Source of the DNA: Clostridia bacterium
GTDB lineage: Bacteria; Bacillota; Clostridia; Lachnospirales; Lachnospiraceae
DNA length: 64,000 bases
Assembly (NCBI GenBank): GCA_003249225.1
Contig: QKJQ01000004.1
Coordinates: forward strand, 62,001-126,000
Reading direction: 5' to 3'
The notes beneath the pieces are model-generated. The model saw only the letters and a program-made list of their open reading frames with translations, was not told the origin of the DNA and ran no database searches. The translations under genes were made by a program, and so were the position numbers. Every line of letters starts with the position of its first letter. Positions within the stretch are counted from its first letter, which is position 1. Of the stretch, positions 17,917 to 26,306 are shown piece after piece.

Positions 17917-19119
17917 TTAGGCTGATGTGAATTTCCAAAGGAACTCGAACAATACAAGGAGAATCAGAAAGGCCGCATTGACCGCAGAAAACATAAAAAG
18001 GTACTTTTTCTCATGTCCGGGCTGATTCTTTCGAAACTCTGAAAATGTGATCAGACTGGCAAGAGAAGCAATCAGTGTTCCAAGACCGCCTAAATTTACA
18101 GCGAGCAACAGACTTTGATAATCTGTCGTGAACTGACTGAGAAGAACGGCACTTGGTACATTGCTGATGAACTGGCAGGACAGGATGCCAAAAAGAAACG
18201 TGTTCTTCTGCAGCAGCATTTCAAAAAAATTCTGCACTGCTGTTATTCTCGCCATATTCCCGGCAAAGACAAAGAAAGCGCAAAAGGTGAGCAAGAGCGG
18301 ATAATTCACTTTTTGAAAAGCCTTTCTGTCTGCAATGAGCAAGGTCAGGATCACAACGATAGTTCCCGGCAGCAGTGAAACGACGCGAAAAACAATGAGA
18401 ATGGATAGTAAAAACAAAAGGCTGTACAGAATAATTCTTCCACGGCTTTGTGTATACGATTCACTTACCTTTACCTGCAGGGGTTCCGGCCTTATAATCA
18501 GACAGCCTCCTGCTATGAGCAGCAGAGCAAGAAGGAAGGATGGGAACATAATTGAAAAGAATTCACTGACCGGAATCTGATAAAAGGAATACAGATAAAG
18601 ATTCTGCGGATTGCCAAAGGGCGTTATCATGCCCCCCAGATTAGCTGCTATATTCTGAAGAATGAACAGATATGTCATATATTTTTCTTTCCCGGTAAAG
18701 GAAAGCACAATGGCACCAAGCGGCAAAAAGGTTATCAGCGCCATGTCATTGGCTAATAGCATCGATGAAAGAAAGGTCAAAAACACGATACCAAGAACGA
18801 GCCGTCTAAGATTGCCAAGCGTTGTAACAAGTTTCTTCCCGATAAATTCAAATATGTGTATTCTGTCAAATGCACTGACAACAGCCAGCGTTGTAAACAG
18901 ACAAAGTAAGGTGCGAATATCAAAATAAGACAGATATTCTCTGTCAACAGGTACAAGGAAACAGGTGATAAGGGCAGCAAAAATGGCTGTACAAAGGACA
19001 GCCTGACGAAGTATGGTATTTATTATTTTTCTGACCAAGACTCTTGTAAGCGATATGTTACTGCCTGCCTGATTACCCTGACTTATCTGACCAAATTCCT
19101 GCTGCCCGACCGGTTCCAC
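17917..19119 (-). CDS. CitMHS/SLC13-type membrane permease (anion or Na+/H+ type)
   Basis: 400 residues and about ten hydrophobic segments. The family signature is visible: FLSSMLLANDMALITFLPL and, in the second half, QFISNVPSAVLLSQF, the paired asparagine-containing re-entrant loops of the ArsB/CitMHS/NhaD superfamily. NLGGMITPFGNPQNLYLY also matches these transporters. The start codon is GTG (19117-19119) with AAGAGG eight bases upstream. The substrate (dicarboxylate, arsenite or Na+/H+) is not predictable. No ars or dicarboxylate genes are near. Confidence 0.8.
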   Translation of the reverse strand: MEPVGQQEFGQISQGNQAGSNISLTRVLVRKIINTILRQAVLCTAIFAALITCFLVPVDREYLSYFDIRTLLCLFTTLAVVSAFDRIHIFEFIGKKLVTTLGNLRRLVLGIVFLTFLSSMLLANDMALITFLPLGAIVLSFTGKEKYMTYLFILQNIAANLGGMITPFGNPQNLYLYSFYQIPVSEFFSIMFPSFLLALLLIAGGCLIIRPEPLQVKVSESYTQSRGRIILYSLLFLLSILIVFRVVSLLPGTIVVILTLLIADRKAFQKVNYPLLLTFCAFFVFAGNMARITAVQNFFEMLLQKNTFLFGILSCQFISNVPSAVLLSQFTTDYQSLLLAVNLGGLGTLIASLASLITFSEFRKNQPGHEKKYLFMFSAVNAAFLILLVLFEFLWKFTSA

Positions 19120-19186
19120 TTTTGTAACCTCTTAATGATAGAATAAAAACAGCCTTATTCTATCACATCTGCTTTAAAATGCAATA

Positions 19187-19654
19187 TTAATTTATCGTCT
19201 TTCCGTCAAGAACTGCCTGCAGCAGCAAATCTCCCTCATAGGTAAGCTTTAGTGAAAAAAATGGGGCATTTTCTGCAAGCAGGGCAAGAAAGATCCGGTC
19301 ACCTTCCCACAGATTCAGGCTGCCTACTTCTTTCTTTTCAATCCATGCAAGCTCTCCTTCTTCACAGGAAAGGAGCGTGCCTGTATAAGCATCTGCCGTA
19401 TACAGGCACATGTACTCGCAAAAATCAGTATTGTAAACAAAGGTAACAATTCCTCGGAATTGATAGCTGGTGAGGGTAAACCCGGTCTCTTCTTTCACTT
19501 CGCGGAGCAGACAATCCTCGGGGCTCTCTCCCAACAGGAAATGCCCTCCGATTCCGATCCATTTTTCTTTGTTGACGTCATTCTCTTTCTTGGTACGGTG
19601 AAGCATCAGATACCGGTCGTCTTGTTCAATGTAGCACAAAGTAGTAAATTCCAT
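19187..19654 (-). CDS. Nudix hydrolase (MutT/8-oxo-dGTP diphosphatase-like)
   Basis: 155 residues, normal size. A perfect Nudix box G-x5-E-x7-RE-x-x-EE-x-G-x spans residues 37-59 (GHFLLGE...REVKEETGF) and binds the metal that hydrolyses nucleoside diphosphate linkages. The N-terminal TLCYIEQDDRYLMLHR strand is of the MutT/YtkD-like type acting on oxidised nucleotides. AAGGTGGAAT precedes the ATG. Likely monocistronic or loosely coupled to the permease gene downstream (67-base gap). Confidence 0.88.
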   Translation of the reverse strand: MEFTTLCYIEQDDRYLMLHRTKKENDVNKEKWIGIGGHFLLGESPEDCLLREVKEETGFTLTSYQFRGIVTFVYNTDFCEYMCLYTADAYTGTLLSCEEGELAWIEKKEVGSLNLWEGDRIFLALLAENAPFFSLKLTYEGDLLLQAVLDGKTIN

Positions 19655-19774
19655 ATTCCACCTTACTCCTGGCTTTGCCGGTCGATAGAAGCCGCTGTCT
19701 GTTACTTAAAAAGCATACTGCTGGCCAGCAAATATTTCATTTTTTATTGGTGCGTTATCTTTCCTTCGATGCTT

Positions 19775-20560
19775 CTACGATAACATCAGTTCCGGCTGAT
19801 ACTGTTTATCATTTTCCCGCTGGATCCGGATCGCGAAATCCATGACTTCAGAATTTTTCATCACTTTATAGGAATTCTCCTTTAATATACGAATTAATAT
19901 CTGATAGTTTTCCGATTCCTGTGCTTCGATATCATATACAAAGATTGTCTTGATCTCATCCCCCAGTTCCTGTGCCGTATAGGACCAGGATTTCGCGGCC
20001 GGAATTATGCTTTTCATACGTTTTTCATCAAAGGAAAAGAACTTGAATCCATACATACCTACCATAAAATCATAATGGACCTCTTCGTTGAATCTTCCCC
20101 GAATCGGCTCTGCTGTGAAACTGATATGGTTTGATCGCATCATCATTTTGGTGAATTGAATCTCATTGTTCTGACTCAGTCTGTCTTTCCCATCAAAATC
20201 AAGACGCATGTGAATCTTCTCGGTCACACCGATAAAGGTATTTACATCGCGTACGACGGTCTCCTGAATCTCATTGAACTGAAGCTTTCCTTTAAAGAAA
20301 GTTACATATTCATGCAAATCAAAATCATTCGTCGCATTAAACAGACTATATTCTGTCTCGTTACGGATTCCCTGCAGATAATTCTTCACATAGTCCAGAT
20401 CAATGGCTGTATCAAAGCTCTCGAGCCGGTTCCATTTTGATATTGTCCGGAAGAATCTTTCGTTTGTATCAAGGTTGTAAAATAATATGCCTACGTTTAC
20501 GTTCTCATTTGTTATGTCGGATGGATAGTAGCTCAAAACGGAAAACTGAATACGGTTCAT
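19775..20560 (-). CDS. DUF3037-like protein
   Basis: 261 residues. The N-terminus IQFSVLSYYPSDITNENVNVGILFYN matches in pattern the start of DUF3037 proteins (a YSVLRY.P.....E.VNVGVVL motif), whose function is unknown. The rest is alpha/beta with no catalytic motif seen. AAGGGGG lies seven bases before the ATG at 20560. It has no obvious operon partners. Confidence 0.6.
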   Translation of the reverse strand: MNRIQFSVLSYYPSDITNENVNVGILFYNLDTNERFFRTISKWNRLESFDTAIDLDYVKNYLQGIRNETEYSLFNATNDFDLHEYVTFFKGKLQFNEIQETVVRDVNTFIGVTEKIHMRLDFDGKDRLSQNNEIQFTKMMMRSNHISFTAEPIRGRFNEEVHYDFMVGMYGFKFFSFDEKRMKSIIPAAKSWSYTAQELGDEIKTIFVYDIEAQESENYQILIRILKENSYKVMKNSEVMDFAIRIQRENDKQYQPELMLS

Positions 20561-20874
20561 TTTGTATCCCCCTTTTTAAAATCATACTATGATACCAGAG
20601 ACTAAAGTTCCTTGATTCTTGCTTTCATGATATGCCTTCAAGTCTTGTAAACACAGAAAACAGCCGGTTACAGGTCGTTTTTCAGATGTTACAGGATCGT
20701 AAGAACACATCAGGCAGGAAACTATCCTCAGGTAATATTGGGGCAAATATCATTTACCCCTGATATCCTCAAAAACTGCATAGTGCAGTCCTTACTTTGA
20801 TAGTACAACTCTTGACCCTATTTTGCAAATTTTTTTCTCTAATGCATTTCTAATGATTTGTTTTCACGATACGC
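20561..20874. other. Gene-free stretch upstream of the yhbD promoter
   Basis: About 310 bases between the divergent DUF3037-like and yhbD genes. It contains no supported gene, no clear terminator and no T-box or other leader motif. Only the promoter and operator repeats at its right-hand border are recognisable. Confidence 0.5.
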
Positions 20875-20935
20875 TTGACAGCGTAACAATGTTATGTTAT
20901 ATTCAATTCATCAAAACAAAACAATGTTACGTTAT
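20875..20935 (+). promoter_or_regulatory. Promoter with two operator-like direct repeats in front of yhbD
   Basis: TTGACA (20875-20880) and TATATT (20898-20903) are 17 bases apart. The sequence AACAATGTTATGTTAT (20885-20900) recurs as AACAATGTTACGTTAT (20920-20935), 35 bases apart with one mismatch. Each copy contains a near-palindrome around AACAATGTT; copy 1 extends to CGTAAC-aat-GTTATG. Copy 1 lies between -35 and -10, copy 2 just after the start site, as expected for repression, plausibly by YhbD itself. Confidence 0.7.
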
Positions 20936-21019
20936 GCGTAGAAGAAGTACATCTTCAACTTCTACATTTGATAAACCCAAATGTGTATGCGCAGAAAGAT
21001 GCGCAGAAAAGAGGTAATT

Positions 21020-21637
21020 ATGATGATTTCGAAAAAGGACCTTCTGGCCATAACGGGGATCTCGTACGGACAGCTTTATCGCTGGAAAAGAGAGCGCCTG
21101 ATTCCGGAAGAATGGTTCATAAAGCAGTCTTCCTATACCGGGCAGGAAACCTTCTTTCCCAGAGAACAGATCTTAAGCCGTATTCAGTCGATACAGGATA
21201 TGAAAGATAAATACTCACTGGAAGAGATGGCAAAGATTCTTTCTCCTGAAGTAAAAGGTGTTGAAATCTCTGTGGAGGACCTGCGTGAGCTTAAAGAGCT
21301 CCCCCATCCGACCTTGCTGATGTTCTGCGGTGTACTCGATAAAAATACTTTTACCCCGTTGGAAATCGTACTTATGATTCTGCTTGTAAGATTACAGGAA
21401 GAAAAGCAGATCGAGAGCAAACAGCTTGGAGAATTATTGTTAGGCATAAAAAATTCGATTGCAAAAATCAAAACAGGAATGCGGCTTGGCCTGCTTCAGG
21501 TCAATGATAACTATCACCTTCTCATCTATCCGGAACAAAGCACTTTGCTGTTCGATGATTCAATTGAACTGATCTGGAACGCCGGAATCGATGATACGCT
21601 TAGTACATATAAAGTCCAATACAAAGGACTTTTCTGA
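21020..21637 (+). CDS. yhbD: YhbD-like DNA-binding protein (DUF4004, MerR-type helix-turn-helix)
   Basis: Probable transcriptional regulator of the bactofilin operon. The ATG at 21020 follows AGAGG by five bases; 205 residues (the adjacent ATG at 21023 is an alternative). The N-terminus ISKKDLLAITGISYGQLYRW is the MerR-like helix-turn-helix, and the next part (RLIPEEWFIKQSSYTGQETF) is very close to Bacillus subtilis YhbD as I remember it. The C-terminal half is helical and may dimerise or sense a signal. In B. subtilis yhbD precedes the bactofilin genes yhbE and yhbF, and the same gene order is kept here. A TGCGCA-gaaaga-TGCGCA hairpin (20988-21005) lies just before the ribosome site. Two operator-like repeats in its promoter suggest autoregulation. 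Confidence 0.82.
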   Translation: MMISKKDLLAITGISYGQLYRWKRERLIPEEWFIKQSSYTGQETFFPREQILSRIQSIQDMKDKYSLEEMAKILSPEVKGVEISVEDLRELKELPHPTLLMFCGVLDKNTFTPLEIVLMILLVRLQEEKQIESKQLGELLLGIKNSIAKIKTGMRLGLLQVNDNYHLLIYPEQSTLLFDDSIELIWNAGIDDTLSTYKVQYKGLF

Positions 21638-21650
21638 AAATGAGGTGCTT

Positions 21651-21797
21651 ATGGAAAAGACTAAAAAAGAAATTGAAAAAGAAGAGGCTGCCTTTCGTTG
21701 TTCTGGCAGGGAGAACGACGGCACGACCAAGAAGAGAATCGAACCGGAGCCTTCCGGTAAACTAAGACTGGTTAATATGACCGTGATTGTACGGTAG
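21651..21797 (+). CDS. Possible 48-residue protein in the bactofilin operon
   Basis: ATG at 21651 is preceded by TGAGGTGCTT, a fair ribosome site at five bases, and the frame starts 13 bases after the yhbD stop and ends 13 bases before the bactofilin start. The product is charged (MEKTKKEIEKEEAAF at the start, VNMTVIVR at the end) with no recognised domain. It could be a real small partner, a coupling leader for bactofilin, or the remnant of a second bactofilin gene, since B. subtilis has two (yhbE and yhbF) at this place. Position and ribosome site are seen; coding is inference. Confidence 0.45.
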   Translation: MEKTKKEIEKEEAAFRCSGRENDGTTKKRIEPEPSGKLRLVNMTVIVR

Positions 21798-21810
21798 ATA
21801 AGGAGAGCAA

Positions 21811-22464
21811 ATGAAAGATTTAAATTTTGAAGGTGTAGGTACCATTAACAGCGGAGAATACAAGGACATCAACTGCGAAGGCGTAGTTAAGTGCAAAGGC
21901 GACATAAAGGCCGAAAAGATCCACATCGAAGGGGTGTTCAGTGCAAAGGGGAAAATCGAGGCAAAAATCCTGGAGTGTGAGGGAACCGGTAAGTTCAATG
22001 ATAACATCCGGGTGGAGTCCCTGAATATAGAAGGGGTCATGTCATTAAAGGACAATGCCTCCATTGAGGCAACAAAGATCTATTGTGAAGGCGTGTTATC
22101 TTCCACAGGCGAGATCTCGACCGATTACCTTCATGCAGAGGGTTGCATTACCGCAAGAGAAATCGTCGGGGATACCATTGAAATCTTGAATGATAGAGGA
22201 AAACACAGCATTAAATTCAACATTGATCTTAGTATGTTCGGCGGTATCAAGAAAAACATTTCAAACTATGCTTCAAAAGTTGACACCATAGAAGCAACAA
22301 CGATTTTGATCGAGGGAGTAAAAGCAACCAATGTTAACGGTGAAAATGTCACCATCGGCCCTTACTGTGAGGTGGAAAACGTTGATTGTTCCGGTACACT
22401 GAAAGTTCATAACACCGCAACGGTGACGAACATTCAAGGTGTCACCGAAGTACTGTACGATTAA
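21811..22464 (+). CDS. Bactofilin (polymer-forming cytoskeletal protein, YhbF-like)
   Basis: 217 residues that fold as a right-handed beta-helix and polymerise without nucleotide. The evidence is the regular repetition of short strands with glycine turns: GVGTINSGEYKDINCEGVVK, then HIEGVFSAKGKIEAK and LNIEGVMSLKDNASIEATKI, with I/L/V at every second position and a recurring CEG/IEG turn. In B. subtilis the bactofilins BacE and BacF from the matching operon act in assembly of flagella; the role here is unknown. AAGGAG lies six bases before the ATG. A strong bidirectional terminator follows the stop. Confidence 0.85.
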   Translation: MKDLNFEGVGTINSGEYKDINCEGVVKCKGDIKAEKIHIEGVFSAKGKIEAKILECEGTGKFNDNIRVESLNIEGVMSLKDNASIEATKIYCEGVLSSTGEISTDYLHAEGCITAREIVGDTIEILNDRGKHSIKFNIDLSMFGGIKKNISNYASKVDTIEATTILIEGVKATNVNGENVTIGPYCEVENVDCSGTLKVHNTATVTNIQGVTEVLYD

Positions 22465-22485
22465 TTCATCCTAGAATTAATATAA

Positions 22486-22525
22486 AAAAAGGTCTGCTTC
22501 CTCAACTGTGAAGCAGACCTTTTTC
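22486..22525. terminator. Bidirectional terminator between bactofilin and the UroD-like gene
   Basis: AGGTCTGCTTC (22490-22500) pairs perfectly with GAAGCAGACCT (22510-22520) over a 9-base loop, flanked by A7 on the left and TTTTT on the right, so it stops transcription from both sides. Confidence 0.92.
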
Positions 22526-22535
22526 ATTTCAAAAA

Positions 22536-23678
22536 TTACTGTTCTTTTGCTTTTAATTCCTTCTGATAAGAGCCTTCTATATCGCTCCAGTTCGCATCCG
22601 CATAGGAAAGCAGATAGTCTGCTTCCTTTTTGGTCATCTCCGGGAAGAATAGGAACATAGCGTTGCTTCCATAACGGAATACAAGCTTTTCCACCCTTTC
22701 GATCCATTCCTCAAATGTGCCTGTATAAACCTTGATCCAAAGGCTTTTTCCTGCAGCAATGGCAGCATCATAGATCGGATACCATTCTTCTATGGTTCCA
22801 TCCGGTCCATGGTCACCGCTTGTCCACTGCAGGGCATCGATTTCATCGATTTCCATTAATGCTTCCACATGTTTGATCGCGTCCGGGCCATCCAGATGAT
22901 ACAATACATGATCAAGACCTTTCGCCTGCTTTCTCAGCTCTTCCTGTATGAATTCCCGGAACTGCCCAGGTGAAATCAAAGCCGAAAAATCACACTGGAT
23001 CTTTGCCGTACGTCCCGGTCCCCAGATCTGGAACACCGTATAACAGGAACCATTCTCTTCATCCTTTACGATTTCATAGAATTGATCGTAATAGCTGTAA
23101 TAAATGCTTTGGATCTGGTCAAGACGGCGGTGAATCTCTTCCGGTTCATCCATCATGTCAAAAATCGTATCCTGGACACCACGCATGGATGCCAGCACAT
23201 CAATGTTCTCCATAATATCCGGAATTCCGATGTAAAAGTCATCACCAGCCAGAGCTTTTACATCCTTAAATAGCTGAAGATGCTTTTTGAACCATTTGTT
23301 CTCAGGATCGTAAACAATGTCCGGTTCTTCGTTCCAGTCTTCGACATAATGCTCGAACCAGACAGTATCCGGATTAAATACGATCTCACACCCGACATAG
23401 CCTGCCATGGAACCAGGCCCAAAATCTATGCTGAGGTTAGGAAAGCTCTCTCCCATAAATTCATGCGTTTCGCAGTAATACCGAAAGCGTGCCACGATAC
23501 GGGCCGCATTCATGTATTTGTCTTCCATATTCTTTACGGCAAGTTCCTTTTCAAGTTCAGGATCCTGCGATTCTTCCTTTTTTGCTACCACACACATAAG
23601 CGGACGGCCCGTGTTTTTATGCTTCCAGTACGCTGCCCATTTTTCTTTCGTCTCTTCCCAGTTTTTCTTGTATTTCAT
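22536..23678 (-). CDS. Uroporphyrinogen decarboxylase-like (UroD superfamily) protein, methyltransferase type
   Basis: 380 residues. ATG at 23678 is chosen because AGGGG lies six bases upstream; an ATG at 23711 lacks a site. The fold pattern is that of the UroD/MtaA/CmuA TIM-barrel family: DFGPGSMAGYVG near the start, a middle part with IPDIMENIDVLASMRG, and LYHLDGPDAIKHV followed by DALQWTSGDHGP. Family members decarboxylate uroporphyrinogen or transfer methyl groups to corrinoid proteins or coenzymes. The MtaA-type zinc motif H-x-C is not seen; HLDG takes its place, as in the uncharacterised gut-Firmicute branch that databases sometimes name trimethylamine corrinoid protein. It follows the GH31 gene by 72 bases on the same strand, so it is probably part of a sugar operon. 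A true tetrapyrrole role is unlikely, as no heme or cobalamin genes are near. Confidence 0.7.
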   Translation of the reverse strand: MKYKKNWEETKEKWAAYWKHKNTGRPLMCVVAKKEESQDPELEKELAVKNMEDKYMNAARIVARFRYYCETHEFMGESFPNLSIDFGPGSMAGYVGCEIVFNPDTVWFEHYVEDWNEEPDIVYDPENKWFKKHLQLFKDVKALAGDDFYIGIPDIMENIDVLASMRGVQDTIFDMMDEPEEIHRRLDQIQSIYYSYYDQFYEIVKDEENGSCYTVFQIWGPGRTAKIQCDFSALISPGQFREFIQEELRKQAKGLDHVLYHLDGPDAIKHVEALMEIDEIDALQWTSGDHGPDGTIEEWYPIYDAAIAAGKSLWIKVYTGTFEEWIERVEKLVFRYGSNAMFLFFPEMTKKEADYLLSYADANWSDIEGSYQKELKAKEQ

Positions 23679-23750
23679 GTAGACCCCTGTTCCTGCGCTG
23701 CTGTCACGCATTGATTAATCGTTGTTTCTTTGCATAATCCTGTTACTCTC

Positions 23751-26180
23751 TTAAAAGGAAATCTTCTCTTCTTTCCCTTTGTAGGTTACCATTTTACTGC
23801 CATTCCCAACAACCTTGATTAAAAGTTCCATTACCTTTGTCATTCCTTCGTATGCACCGTTTGGCTCTTCAATGATCAGTGTTTTATCTGAATCTCTCCA
23901 GATAAATGTGGTCGTTGCATAAGCACCATTTTCATATTCATAACCATCCCCTTTGTCCTGATAATAGGTAAAGGAACCGTCCTTACCTGGATAAATGGTA
24001 AGTTCAAGCGAAGAATCATCCATCGCCTCTGTACTTTCGCATGGCTGTGCGGTCATAAGCAGGGAACCAGCTTTCACATAGATCGGAATGATGTCGATTG
24101 CTGCCGCTGCTTCTATAATCTGTTTACCTTCATAGAATTTATCTGTCCAAAAGTCATACCAGGAAGAACCTTCCGGTAGATAAACGCTTCTGCTTTTCGA
24201 AGCATCGGTGATTTCTTCCGATTGCGCCTTATAGTACATTGGTTCCGTTACCGGACAGATCATGAGGCTGTCACCAAACATGTATTGATCCTTACAGTCG
24301 TGACAAGCAGCGTCCTCTTTAAAATCAAAGCTCAGCATACGCATTATCGTGTAGTCTTCCAGGTAAACTTTACCGGCCAAAGAGTAAATGTACGGCATCA
24401 GTTTATAACGGAGCTTTGTAAATTTCTCAATGGCATCATAGAACATGGTACCCTTTTCTCCGAACTGCCAGATCTCTCTTCTGGTATCGGTTCCATGGGA
24501 CCGGAACACCGGAAGGAAGGTTCCATACTGATACCACCGCGTGTACAGTTCCCGGTAGCCAAGGTCCTTGTTCCCATCTTCGTAATCTCCATCCCAGAAC
24601 CATCGCTCTCCCTGCTTTACAAAGAAAGCTCCGATATCCAGTGTCCAGTAGGGCATACCGCTGGCACAAAGGTTCAAGCCTGCCGGAATCTGTTTTTTCA
24701 GGGTGCTCCATTTCGCTGTAATATCACCGGACCAGAGAATGGTTCCGTACTTTTGCTGTCCGGTGTATCCACTCCTTGTCAGATTGGTCACACGTTTGTC
24801 CCTGGTCACTTTGCGCTGTCCGTCATAAATTGCTTTTGCATGCAGCAGCGGATAAGCATTGGTGTATCGCTCATCCAGATACATTTTTGCATTGTTATGG
24901 AACTCCATGTAATTCTGATCCGGTTCCGGTTTTATCTTCTGGCTCCATTCCGGTGTATATGGTTCACTGGAATCACACCACCAGGCATCGATTCCATATT
25001 GGAACAGTCCGTCTTCTGCCTGTTTCCAGTAAAGCTTTCTGGCATCTTCTGAAAAGGCATTGTAGATCTCTGATCTTGGCAGCAGAGCTTCTGCTTCCTT
25101 CATCTCTGCATAGTTTGCTGTCTTTCTCGACATATTCGGCCAGATGGAGACCATCATATGCACACCAAGTTCATGCAGACGGACGGTCATCTCGGATGGA
25201 TCCGGGAATCTTGATCGGTCAAAGCCCTTTTGCCCCCACATACCATCTTCCCAGGAACACCAGTCAAGGACTATGGAATCCAGCGGCACTCCAAGTTCGC
25301 GGTATTTTTTAGCGGTCTCGATCAGTTCTTCCTGCGTCTCGTAACGTTCCAGCGACTGCATGAAACCAAATGCCCACTTGGGCAGCATGGCCGCTTTTCC
25401 TGACAGCTTCCGGTATCCTTTTATACCAGCATCAAAGGTATCACTTTTTATAAAAAAGTAATCCAGTTCCTCACAGGCTTCGTTATAGATATAGGAACCA
25501 TATTCATTATCACTGAACATGAACGGAGAACAGGTCTGGAGAAGTATGCTGTATCCGTTGGTCGACATCAGGAATGGCATGGCAATTTTAAGATTCCCCT
25601 GATGCACATACTGTCTGGTCCCACGAAGGTTCAGGCTGCCCTCTTCCTGCTGTCCCATACCATAGATGGCTTCTTCTTTTGTAAAGTCAAATTCAAGACG
25701 GCTGTGGTAAAGGACTCTGTCGTACAGTTTTTTTGCTTCCCTGATAACTTCCTTCTCACCATCCGGTGTCATGATTCGCTCGACCTTCATCTCTTCTGAA
25801 TAGTCGATTTTATAGGAATCGTACGGAATCAGATACTTTCCGCCCTTTTGTGGTTCCTGCAGCAGCGTCTTTCCGTTTATGTCTTTGTAGACCAGTCTTC
25901 CATTGCTTTTTTGTATAACAACGCTCAGAGCCTTTGTCTTCAGTGTGATTTCTTTTTCATTCTCTGTTACCGAAAGCTTTGCTTCTTTTTCTCTGCATTC
26001 CTCTAAGCCATATCCATTCCCACAGACAAATTCCTTCTCTAACGTATATACAATACGAATAATTTCATCCGATACCACGACCAGCTTAAGCTTTCCATTC
26101 TCTGTATCCAGAACCAGCTCATTCTCCTTGACCGTATAGCTCAGTATGCCGATTTTCTTTGGTTTAACTGCTTCTAACAT
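23751..26180 (-). CDS. GH31 family alpha-glycosidase (alpha-glucosidase/alpha-xylosidase type)
   Basis: Removes a terminal alpha-linked sugar by a retaining mechanism. 809 residues, ATG at 26180 after GGAGG. An N-terminal beta-sandwich (to about residue 250) precedes the TIM barrel. The nucleophile motif is AWWCDSSEPYTPEW with Asp at about 403, and the acid/base is in LWSGDI with Asp at about 486. The motif VPLDSIVLDWCSWEDGMWG is the substrate-binding loop. After the barrel come two small beta domains (DFKEDAACHDCKDQYMFGDS and the C-terminal IIPIYVKAGS). No signal peptide. The DSSEP variant of the nucleophile motif is not that of classical alpha-glucosidases (which have D-x-N-E), so specificity is open. 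It is divergent from an AraC regulator and co-directional with the UroD-like gene. Confidence 0.88.
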   Translation of the reverse strand: MLEAVKPKKIGILSYTVKENELVLDTENGKLKLVVVSDEIIRIVYTLEKEFVCGNGYGLEECREKEAKLSVTENEKEITLKTKALSVVIQKSNGRLVYKDINGKTLLQEPQKGGKYLIPYDSYKIDYSEEMKVERIMTPDGEKEVIREAKKLYDRVLYHSRLEFDFTKEEAIYGMGQQEEGSLNLRGTRQYVHQGNLKIAMPFLMSTNGYSILLQTCSPFMFSDNEYGSYIYNEACEELDYFFIKSDTFDAGIKGYRKLSGKAAMLPKWAFGFMQSLERYETQEELIETAKKYRELGVPLDSIVLDWCSWEDGMWGQKGFDRSRFPDPSEMTVRLHELGVHMMVSIWPNMSRKTANYAEMKEAEALLPRSEIYNAFSEDARKLYWKQAEDGLFQYGIDAWWCDSSEPYTPEWSQKIKPEPDQNYMEFHNNAKMYLDERYTNAYPLLHAKAIYDGQRKVTRDKRVTNLTRSGYTGQQKYGTILWSGDITAKWSTLKKQIPAGLNLCASGMPYWTLDIGAFFVKQGERWFWDGDYEDGNKDLGYRELYTRWYQYGTFLPVFRSHGTDTRREIWQFGEKGTMFYDAIEKFTKLRYKLMPYIYSLAGKVYLEDYTIMRMLSFDFKEDAACHDCKDQYMFGDSLMICPVTEPMYYKAQSEEITDASKSRSVYLPEGSSWYDFWTDKFYEGKQIIEAAAAIDIIPIYVKAGSLLMTAQPCESTEAMDDSSLELTIYPGKDGSFTYYQDKGDGYEYENGAYATTTFIWRDSDKTLIIEEPNGAYEGMTKVMELLIKVVGNGSKMVTYKGKEEKISF

Positions 26181-26306
26181 ATTGCCTCCATTCCATTGAC
26201 CTTTTTTACGCTTTTATGCTATTATGAGTATAGCAATCAGGTCGCAAGCTTTCTATATATTTTTTTATCACAAAGTTGTCTAATCCGAACATTTTGAGGG
26301 AATACT

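Noticed and set aside
22536..23678. Calling the UroD-like gene hemE
   Set aside because: No heme or cobalamin genes near it, motifs of the divergent methyltransferase-like branch, and linkage to GH31.
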